Source of the DNA: Bacteroidaceae bacterium
GTDB taxonomy: Bacteria > Bacteroidota > Bacteroidia > Bacteroidales > Bacteroidaceae
Direction: 5' to 3'
Assembly (NCBI GenBank): GCA_028709135.1
Contig: JAQVXN010000086.1
Coordinates: 1 to 7,374, forward strand
Length of the DNA stretch: 7,374 nucleotides
The notes below the pieces were generated by a model, which was not told where the DNA came from, did not search any database, and worked only from the letters and a program-made list of their open reading frames with translations. Of this stretch, positions 1 through 4,684 are shown piece by piece (within the stretch, counting starts at the first letter, position 1; the number at the start of each line of letters is the position of its first letter). The translations under genes were made by a program, and so were the position numbers.

Positions 1-237
1 AAAATTTTTGAATTAAGAATAAAGTTGAGCAGCTAACGTTTTGTTGTGACTGAGAATGAGCGTAGGTATCTGAACATTTCGGATAACATTAGCTACTGTA
101 ACAGTTTTACCTGAACCAGTTACTCCTAACAGCGTTTGAGCTGGGGTGCCATCAAGGATCCCTTGTGTTAATTGGGTAATGGCTTCAGGTTGATCTCCTG
201 TGGGCTGATAACTTGATACAAGTTCAAATTCATTCAT
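1..237 (-). pseudogene. uvrB: UvrB excinuclease subunit, 5' end only, interrupted by an in-frame stop codon
   Basis: UvrB is the ATP-dependent damage-verifying helicase of UvrABC nucleotide excision repair. The visible N-terminus is the start of helicase domain 1: the PTGDQPEA motif at residues 12-19, the Walker A motif GVTGSGKT at 38-45 and SHNKTLAAQLYS at 63-74, all typical of Bacteroidota UvrB. I chose the ATG at 235-237 because homologs start with a similar M-x-FEL sequence; the 25-codon upstream extension would run through the promoter box. Codon 75 (plus-strand bases 13-15) is TAA, where family members have the E of LYSEFK. After it the frame resumes with F-K-N-F to the window edge, matching the family. 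This looks like a single-base GAA to TAA nonsense change rather than a true end. The intact open part is 74 codons, against about 670 residues for full UvrB. A sequencing or contig-end error is the main alternative. The family call is very sure; the broken state is less so. Confidence 0.8.
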
Positions 238-241
238 GCTG

Positions 242-272
242 CAAAAATACAGAAAAGTGTAGAGTAGAGAAA
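242..272 (-). promoter_or_regulatory. Probable uvrB promoter (Bacteroidota type)
   Basis: On the minus strand the octamer TATTTTTG (plus 242-249) matches the Bacteroidota -7 consensus TAnnTTTG exactly. A weak -33 element, TTTC (plus 269-272), lies 19 bases further upstream in place of TTTG. The -7 box ends only four bases before the uvrB ATG, so the transcript would start at or next to the start codon. There is no room for a Shine-Dalgarno sequence. Confidence 0.55.
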
Positions 273-376
273 ATAGATTGATATAGAAAATGATGGTTAC
301 ATTTTTTGGCATAACCTATTTGTATATATTTTGGTTTCAGATACTACAGTAAAATAGAGCAACTCTTGCAGTGTTG

Positions 377-456
377 TTGACATAATAAGACTTATAAAAA
401 AATATATTTGTTGTGCTTCAAAATTTCTTTGTTGTATTTTTGACAAATAACGACTT
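377..456. repeat. Nested pairs of imperfect direct repeats
   Basis: A 17-base unit beginning TTGACA and ending GACTT occurs at 377-393 and 440-456, 63 bases apart. It is 13/17 identical without gaps, and nearly identical if one base is shifted. Between the two copies, TTTGTTGT occurs exactly at 407-414 and 428-435, with a 21-base period. The order is A-B-B-A, all on one strand. The periods are near whole helical turns, which would suit protein binding on one face, but this could also be chance in a low-complexity AT-rich sequence. Confidence 0.45.
411..442 (+). promoter_or_regulatory. Promoter-like element with no gene directly downstream
   Basis: TATTTTTG at 435-442 is an exact TAnnTTTG match, with a TTG at 411-413 placed 21 bases upstream, within the usual range for Bacteroidota promoters. 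A second exact box, TATATTTG, lies at 403-410, with TTGACA at 377-382 upstream at a longer spacing. A transcript from here would begin near 448 and would be either an alternative long leader of bamD or a small RNA. AT-rich DNA produces such boxes by chance, so confidence is low. Confidence 0.3.
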
Positions 457-670
457 GTTTTTTACGATAATAACGTCGTATAGAAATATACTAAATATGC
501 TAACTGTTTTTCGCTTACCCAGCTTTAGGTGATTCCTTAGATTTATGTTGTACAGGCAAAAAACAAAATTTAGTTACTAGTGAAATGATGATTTCTTTGT
601 TTGTAATGGAATTTTTGGAGTAAATAAAAGAGATGTATAACGTCTTTTTGGAGATTTTTAATTTATAAAC

Positions 671-701
671 TTGTACATGTTGCAATAAATCACTATTTTT
701 G
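671..701 (+). promoter_or_regulatory. Probable promoter of the bamD operon
   Basis: TTG at 671-673, a 20-base spacer and TATTTTTG at 694-701 match the Bacteroidota vegetative promoter (TTTG / TAnnTTTG) in both boxes and spacing. Transcription would begin around 706-709, giving a short leader of about 12 bases before the bamD ATG at 720. The box also overlaps a possible TTG start at 699, which argues against using that upstream start. Confidence 0.65.
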
Positions 702-719
702 CATCCAGAAAAAATTAGG

Positions 720-1544
720 ATGAAAGTAAGCATTGTACCTATATTAGCCATTTTGATCTTAAGCCTCACTTCTTGTGGAGGTATTAACAGAGTAATGAAA
801 AGTACGAATCAGGATTATAAATACGAATGTGCAAAGGAGTATTATATGAAAGGTAAGTATGAAAATGCAAGCTTGCTACTGAATGATGTACTTGCGGGCA
901 TGAAAGGCTCCGAAAAGGGCGATGAGTCGTTATTCTTGTTGGGAATGTGCAAATATTATTCTGGAGACATGGTCTTGGCAAATGATTACTTTAAAAAATA
1001 TTATCAAACATATACGACGGGATCGCACGTGGAAGAAGCCTATTTCTATAGTGGCAAGGCGCTCTATCTTTCTACTGCAAATCCGCATTTAGATCAAACA
1101 GATACTTATTTGGCTGTAACGGAATTCCAAAATTTTCTTGAAGCATATCCAAAATCTAAATATGCTTCGAAGGCGCGCGATCTTATATTTGAATTACAGG
1201 ATAAGTTGGTTGAAAAGGAATATCTTTCAGCTTGTTTATACTATAATCTAGGCGATTATTTCGGAAACTGTACAATGGGAGGAAGTAATTATGAAGCTTG
1301 TATAATTACGGCCCAGAATGGCATAAAGGACTATCCTTATTCCAAGCGAAAAGAAGATTTCTCCATTTTGATTTTGAAAGCAAAATATGATTTGGCCATA
1401 CGCAGCATAGAAGGCAAAAAGAAAGAACGCCTGAATGATGCTTTGGATGAATATAATGGTTTTATAAACGAGTATCCCAAATCGAAATATCTCGATGAGG
1501 CAAAACGCGTTTATGATAAGACGAAAGAAGCAATTAAAAAATAA
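720..1544 (+). CDS. bamD: Outer membrane protein assembly factor BamD (TPR lipoprotein)
   Basis: BamD is a lipoprotein of the BAM complex, which folds beta-barrel proteins into the outer membrane; it sits on the periplasmic face and contacts BamA. The 274-residue product begins with a lipoprotein signal peptide: a short basic start, a hydrophobic core at residues 5-16 and the lipobox L-T-S-C with the lipidated cysteine at 19. The rest is helical TPR sequence: one unit near 33-60, a second near 72-98, and two clearly related units containing YPKSKY at 143-148 and 252-257. Length matches the family. I chose the ATG at 720 over a TTG at 699 because the signal peptide then starts normally and the TTG lies inside the -7 box. 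It is the first gene of a tight plus-strand cluster, with rpoZ 8 bases downstream. It ends with three consecutive in-frame stops, TAA TAA TAG. Confidence 0.93.
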   Translation: MKVSIVPILAILILSLTSCGGINRVMKSTNQDYKYECAKEYYMKGKYENASLLLNDVLAGMKGSEKGDESLFLLGMCKYYSGDMVLANDYFKKYYQTYTTGSHVEEAYFYSGKALYLSTANPHLDQTDTYLAVTEFQNFLEAYPKSKYASKARDLIFELQDKLVEKEYLSACLYYNLGDYFGNCTMGGSNYEACIITAQNGIKDYPYSKRKEDFSILILKAKYDLAIRSIEGKKKERLNDALDEYNGFINEYPKSKYLDEAKRVYDKTKEAIKK

Positions 1545-1552
1545 TAATAGCA

Positions 1553-1888
1553 ATGAATTACAAAACAATTGATGCACCGACAACTACAGTTACCCATAAC
1601 TTGATGGATTTTAGTGAGCCAACAGGAAATATTTATGAAAGCGTTGTAGTCATGAGTAAGAGGGCAAACCAAATTACAATGGACATTAAGAATGATTTGG
1701 CTCAAAAGTTGAAGGAATTCGGAACAAAAAATGATAGTTTGGATGAAGAATTCGAGAACAGAGAGCAGATTGAGATTTCTCGTTATTATGAACGATTACC
1801 AAAGTCTGTACTTATTGCTGAACAAGAATTCTTGGAGGGAAAGATTTATTTTCGCAATCCTAACGAGGAAAAAAATAAAATGAAATAA
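1553..1888 (+). CDS. rpoZ: DNA-directed RNA polymerase omega subunit (Bacteroidota RpoZ/Rpb6 type)
   Basis: Omega is a small subunit that wraps the C-terminal part of beta-prime and helps RNA polymerase assemble. The 111-residue protein matches the Bacteroidota form: the segment GNIYESVVVMSKRANQI at residues 25-41 contains the omega signature of a conserved basic-Arg-Ala pair in the helix that contacts beta-prime. It is followed by the lineage-specific ENREQIEISRYYERLPK (68-84) and a lysine-rich tail ending EEKNKMK. There is no signal peptide or membrane segment. The ATG follows the triple stop of bamD by two bases, with no Shine-Dalgarno sequence, which is normal in this phylum. Pairing with bamD upstream and a DUF4293 gene downstream is, from memory, a recurrent order in Bacteroidales. 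The family assignment is firm; the omega role is inferred from the family. Confidence 0.88.
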   Translation: MNYKTIDAPTTTVTHNLMDFSEPTGNIYESVVVMSKRANQITMDIKNDLAQKLKEFGTKNDSLDEEFENREQIEISRYYERLPKSVLIAEQEFLEGKIYFRNPNEEKNKMK

Positions 1889-1905
1889 GTATACGAAGAA
1901 AAGCG

Positions 1906-2343
1906 ATGATTCAAAGAATTCAGAGTATTTTTCTATTTATTGCCTTTCTCCTGCTGACAATAGGAGTGGTCTTGTTTGGATCAAATGTGTGGCAAACAAG
2001 AGTGGGGGTAATTAATGCAGAATATTCTATCTATCATACGAGCTATCCTGTTTTAGGTTATTTATTCCCAATATTTTTGATCATACCAGCTCTGCTTTTC
2101 CTTTATTGTATTTTCAAATTTAAGAAGAGGATGATGCAGGTTCGTATAATTATGTTCGGACAGTTGTCTATTGTCGTGGCATTCTTGATTTTCTTGATTC
2201 CATTTATAGCAAATTCATCATTAACTTTAGAATGGAACGCAACAATGATATTGTCATTGGTTGCTTTTGTTTTTGATGTTTTGGCGCGCAGAGCAATTCT
2301 CAAAGATGAGAAAATGGTGCGTGCTTCAGATAGAATTCGTTAA
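1906..2343 (+). CDS. DUF4293 family four-helix membrane protein
   Basis: This is a 145-residue integral inner-membrane protein of unknown function. Four hydrophobic segments are visible, near residues 7-25, 47-71, 79-103 and 111-128. The third and fourth flank a short polar loop at 104-110, and a basic loop (KFKKR, 71-75) lies between helices 2 and 3. The start MIQRIQS and the C-terminal pattern ILKDEKMVRASDRIR (131-145) are the hallmarks of the Bacteroidota family DUF4293. It lies 17 bases after rpoZ and 23 bases before ssb, so it is probably co-transcribed. No catalytic motif or ligand site can be recognised, and I assign no function. The start ATG at 1906 is preceded by a purine-rich stretch that may help initiation. 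Confidence 0.88.
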   Translation: MIQRIQSIFLFIAFLLLTIGVVLFGSNVWQTRVGVINAEYSIYHTSYPVLGYLFPIFLIIPALLFLYCIFKFKKRMMQVRIIMFGQLSIVVAFLIFLIPFIANSSLTLEWNATMILSLVAFVFDVLARRAILKDEKMVRASDRIR

Positions 2344-2366
2344 TTTATCCTCTTAGTTGATGTCTT

Positions 2367-2738
2367 ATGGCTGTTTCACTGAATAAGGTGATGCTTATTG
2401 GCAATGTAGGAAAGGATCCTGATGTACGTTATGTAGATAAGGATATGGTTGTTGCCGAGTTTTCTCTTGCTACAACAGAACGAGGTTACACGTTACAAAA
2501 TGGAACCACTGTACCTGAACATACTGAATGGCATAAAATTGTTACATGGGCGAATCTTGCCAAGTATGCAGAGAATTACATAAAGAAAGGATGTAAGGTT
2601 TACGTAGAAGGTAAAATTCGCACGCGCTCTTATGAAGACAAGAAAGGTCAAACGCGAAATGTTATTGAAATATTAGCTGATAAATTGGAGATTTTTTCAT
2701 TTCCGCCTAAAACAGAGGGTGTCACAGCTTCTACTTAA
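2367..2738 (+). CDS. ssb: Single-stranded DNA-binding protein lacking the acidic C-terminal tip
   Basis: SSB coats single-stranded DNA during replication, recombination and repair. The 123-residue product carries a complete OB fold over residues 4-111: NKVMLIGNVGKDPDVRY (6-22), the AEFSLATTERGY strand region (30-41), TEWHKIVTW (53-61), the KYAENYIKKG helix (66-75), YVEGKIRTRSY (79-89) and the last strand ending LEIFSF. These are typical of Bacteroidota SSB. The protein stops 12 residues after the fold, at GVTAST. It has no glycine/glutamine-rich linker and no terminal acidic DDLPF-like peptide, which in most bacterial SSBs recruits partner proteins. No alternative frame before the next gene restores such a tail. 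It sits 15 bases before gldE. It could be the sole SSB with a lost tail, or a secondary paralog with the main ssb elsewhere. Confidence 0.93.
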   Translation: MAVSLNKVMLIGNVGKDPDVRYVDKDMVVAEFSLATTERGYTLQNGTTVPEHTEWHKIVTWANLAKYAENYIKKGCKVYVEGKIRTRSYEDKKGQTRNVIEILADKLEIFSFPPKTEGVTAST

Positions 2739-2753
2739 AAGATTATTTTTAAG
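2734..2753 (+). promoter_or_regulatory. Inverted repeat spanning the ssb stop and abutting the gldE start codon
   Basis: CTTAAAA (2734-2740) and TTTTAAG (2747-2753) form a perfect 7-bp inverted repeat with a 6-base loop. It includes the ssb TAA and ends at the base before the gldE ATG. In RNA it would occupy the space where ribosomes bind for gldE. The stem has a single G-C pair and would be weak, so at most it would couple gldE translation to ssb. Confidence 0.25.
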
Positions 2754-3980
2754 ATGTTTGGGCTAGCTTATCTAATTATCGGGAGCATACTCTTAATATT
2801 AACAGGAGTCTTTACCTATTTCTCCTTTTTCCTGAGCGGAAAGTCACAAAAGGAGTTGAAAAAATTTTATGCTATGTCATTAGGCTCCAAAAAATTAAAA
2901 GACGAAATAAATCTTTGTTTTGTTTCAAATGATATTGCAACATTGTTTGCAGGATGCAGCTTGATCATAGCAGTTTTGCTTTTTGGGAAAATTTTGAATG
3001 ATTATCAATTTCCTGTTACAAATGATGGAGGAGGATTGGCCTGTTTAGGTTTATTTGTTATTTATTTGTGGCTGATAGTTGGATTGAGCATTGCATGTTG
3101 TAATCGTTGTTCAAAACGAGGAAACCATTTTTTCTCGCTTGCAGTAGCCAAATTCTTTCATCAGTTTTCCTTTTTAATGCTTCCATTTATTCCAAACCAC
3201 ATAAAATATTTCAAAGTGGAAGACAATACGGTGGATTTACATGAAAAGAAACAACAAAGAGACAAAAAGGAAACAATGCTCAAAGGTATTCTCCAATTTG
3301 GAAATGAAACCGTCAAGGACATTATGACTTCACGTCTGGATGTTTTAGATTTAGATATTAAAACGCCATTTTCTCAAGTTTTGAAGCTTATTTCAGAGAA
3401 TAGTTATTCTCGGGTTCCAGTATATTCGGGTACTAAAGATAATATTGTGGGAGTACTTTATATAAAGGACTTGTTACCTTATTTGGGAAAACCAAGTAAG
3501 TTTAGATGGTCTTTTCTGGTACGTCCGCAATTGTCTGTTCCTGAAACCAAAAAAATAGATAATTTGCTTCGAGAATTTCAGACACGTAAAATACATATTG
3601 CAGTAGTTATAGACGAATATGGAGGGGTTTCAGGCATTGTAACACTTGAGGACATTATTGAAGAAATAGTCGGGGAAATTAATGACGAATATGATGAAGA
3701 TCACTTTCCATATGTCTCTCTGGGTAACGACGTTTATGTATTTGATGCTAAAACTTCTTTACAGGATTTTTGCAAGTTGTTTAATCTGGAAAGTACATTT
3801 TTTGACAATGTCGAAGGCGATGCGGATACCGTTGCTGGATTGCTTCTGGACCTAATTGGCGATTTTCCAAAAAAACATCAGATTCTTTGTTTTCGTCAAT
3901 TTAAATTCGAAATATTGATGGTTGATGAACGACATATTTCGAAAGTTAAGGTTACGGTCGTTAATCAAGATGCATCTTAA
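2754..3980 (+). CDS. gldE: GldE-like membrane protein with CBS pair and CorC/HlyC domain
   Basis: GldE belongs to the HlyC/CorC (CNNM-like) family and is named for gliding motility and type IX secretion in Flavobacterium; non-gliding Bacteroidales also keep it, with an unclear role. The 408-residue protein has N-terminal hydrophobic segments near residues 3-27, 62-82 and 95-116, and a possible short one near 135-147, in the position of the DUF21 transmembrane domain. Two cytosolic CBS motifs follow, near 186-245 (VKDIMTSR, SYSRVPVYSG, VGVLYIKDL) and 254-308 (HIAVVIDEYGGVSGIVTLED at 281-300). A CorC_HlyC domain spans about 318-402 (DVYVFDAKTSL, then EGDADTVAGLLLDLIGDFP). The membrane domain is short and lacks the usual SGSE-type motif after the first helix. 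The stop codon shares one base with the downstream start (TAATG), indicating translational coupling. A metal-ion export role is possible by family, but unproven. Confidence 0.88.
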   Translation: MFGLAYLIIGSILLILTGVFTYFSFFLSGKSQKELKKFYAMSLGSKKLKDEINLCFVSNDIATLFAGCSLIIAVLLFGKILNDYQFPVTNDGGGLACLGLFVIYLWLIVGLSIACCNRCSKRGNHFFSLAVAKFFHQFSFLMLPFIPNHIKYFKVEDNTVDLHEKKQQRDKKETMLKGILQFGNETVKDIMTSRLDVLDLDIKTPFSQVLKLISENSYSRVPVYSGTKDNIVGVLYIKDLLPYLGKPSKFRWSFLVRPQLSVPETKKIDNLLREFQTRKIHIAVVIDEYGGVSGIVTLEDIIEEIVGEINDEYDEDHFPYVSLGNDVYVFDAKTSLQDFCKLFNLESTFFDNVEGDADTVAGLLLDLIGDFPKKHQILCFRQFKFEILMVDERHISKVKVTVVNQDAS

Positions 3981-4645
3981 TGTCTATTATTAAACAAATA
4001 AGAGATAAAGAGCTGTTGATTGCTGTCTGGAAAATGGACGAGCCGGAAGTAAAACTTTATGAGTTATTGGGAAACAGTGCTAATTCAAAAAGAATAAGAG
4101 AAGAGTGTAACCAAAAGTTTAGCAGTGATGCCAGAAAAAAAGAATGGCTTTCGGTGCGCGTATTACTTTCACAACTATTAGGCGAAAATGTTGTTGTAGC
4201 CTATAGAGCTAATGGAGAGCCATTTTTGGTTGATTCTGAAAAAAAAGTCAGCATTTCTCATACACGCGATTATGTAGCCGTTGCGATTAGTACTTTATAT
4301 CATGTTGGAATAGATATCGAAATATTTTCGCATCGTGTTGATAGCATTGTAGATAAAATAATGATACGGGCAGAAAAGGCTCCCAAAAAGTTGGATGCCG
4401 AGTCACAAACATGGCATTCACTTTTAGTGTGGAGTACTAAAGAAAGTGTTTATAAATGTTTGGATATAGATACGCTGGATTATAAAAAGGGAATCTTGAT
4501 AAGTCCTTTTGACTTGCAGTCTCAAGGAGAGATGAAAGTACAGTACACAAACTACAATTATCATTATATGTTATATGTGTATTATAGGTGTATGGAAGAT
4601 TTTGTGCTGACTTGGTGTTCTGAATATGATCTGAATATGATCTGA
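3980..4645 (+). CDS. 4'-phosphopantetheinyl transferase, Sfp/Gsp type
   Basis: Enzymes of this family move the phosphopantetheine arm from coenzyme A to a serine of acyl or peptidyl carrier proteins, making them active. The 221-residue protein shows the Sfp-type motifs in order: NGEPFL (78-83); VSISHTRDYVAVAIS (90-104), with the conserved SISH substrate loop; VGIDIE (109-114), whose D112 and E114 are the expected magnesium ligands; and WSTKESVYK (151-159), with the catalytic-site E155 and K159. Length is typical of the single-chain pseudo-dimeric form. The start overlaps the gldE stop by one base, and it is the last gene of the cluster. In Flavobacterium the position after gldE is held by gldD, as I recall; a PPTase here is my recollection of the Bacteroidales arrangement. 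The final residues are altered by an 11-bp tandem duplication at 4621-4642. The carrier-protein partner is not encoded in the window. Confidence 0.9.
   Translation: MSIIKQIRDKELLIAVWKMDEPEVKLYELLGNSANSKRIREECNQKFSSDARKKEWLSVRVLLSQLLGENVVVAYRANGEPFLVDSEKKVSISHTRDYVAVAISTLYHVGIDIEIFSHRVDSIVDKIMIRAEKAPKKLDAESQTWHSLLVWSTKESVYKCLDIDTLDYKKGILISPFDLQSQGEMKVQYTNYNYHYMLYVYYRCMEDFVLTWCSEYDLNMI
4621..4642 (+). repeat. 11-bp tandem duplication at the end of the PPTase gene
   Basis: TGAATATGATC occurs twice head to tail (4621-4631 and 4632-4642), followed by a partial third copy, TGAA. Because 11 is not a multiple of three, the second copy shifts the frame: the current reading ends Y-D-L-N-M-I-stop. Removing one copy would give Y-D-L-N-G-C-stop at a TAG six bases further on. 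It is probably a replication-slippage product near the stop codon. Confidence 0.8.
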
Positions 4646-4657
4646 ATGGTTGTTAGT

Positions 4658-4684
4658 ATTGGTCTGGTGTTTGTTTAGACCGGT
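4658..4684. terminator. Weak hairpin between convergent genes, possible bidirectional terminator
   Basis: Bases 4658-4665 (ATTGGTCT) can pair with 4677-4684 (AGACCGGT) over eight positions, two of them G-T wobbles in plus-strand RNA, around an 11-base loop. It lies between the ends of the two convergent transcripts and overlaps the stop and final codons of the minus-strand gene. Neither strand has a clear U-run after the stem, so it is at best a non-canonical terminator. Confidence 0.3.

Larger units (their letters stand above)
238..719. other. Divergent non-coding region between uvrB and bamD
   Basis: This 482-base AT-rich stretch has no convincing protein-coding gene on either strand. It carries the uvrB promoter at its left end and the bamD promoter at its right end. 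The middle (about 371-491) holds two pairs of direct repeats, two further matches to the TAnnTTTG box on the plus strand (403-410 and 435-442) and two short inverted repeats. From about 495 to 665 I see only AT-rich sequence with stop-rich frames and tiny ORFs of 11-12 codons without ribosome binding sites. Confidence 0.7.
720..4645 (+). other. Six-gene operon bamD-rpoZ-DUF4293-ssb-gldE-PPTase
   Basis: Six same-strand genes follow one another with junctions of 8, 17, 23 and 15 bases and a final 1-base overlap. No internal terminator or consensus promoter box is visible in the junctions. The only strong promoter is at 671-701. This predicts one polycistronic transcript ending near the convergent gene at about 4650-4690. 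Internal promoters inside coding sequences cannot be excluded. Confidence 0.7.

Noticed and set aside
238..312. 25-codon N-terminal extension of uvrB
   Set aside because: Homologs start at the internal methionine, and the extension contains the likely -7 promoter box.
626..649. Possible terminator AAAAGA ... TCTTTTT upstream of bamD
   Set aside because: The stem is six mostly A-T pairs with a mismatched 11-base loop; too weak, and there is no clear upstream transcript to end.
493..667. Tiny plus-strand ORFs of 11-12 codons in the uvrB-bamD spacer
   Set aside because: They are too short, lack ribosome binding sites and are expected by chance in this sequence.
699..719. Upstream TTG start for bamD
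   Set aside because: The TTG overlaps the -7 box, so it would lie outside the transcript, and it adds charged residues before a normal signal peptide.
515..769. Minus-strand 84-codon frame whose start resembles a lipoprotein signal peptide (hydrophobic stretch then L-I-F-S-G-C)
   Set aside because: It lies antisense to the bamD start and its promoter, has no promoter or ribosome site of its own, and the rest is low-complexity with no family resemblance. The lipobox-like match is probably chance.
1248..1583. 111-codon minus-strand frame opposite the end of bamD and the rpoZ start
   Set aside because: It is a shadow of the strong plus-strand genes; its hydrophobic, Phe/Ile-rich composition simply reflects the antisense of Lys/Glu codons.
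2103..2303. 66-codon minus-strand frame inside the DUF4293 gene
   Set aside because: Antisense shadow of a membrane protein gene, with no supporting signals.
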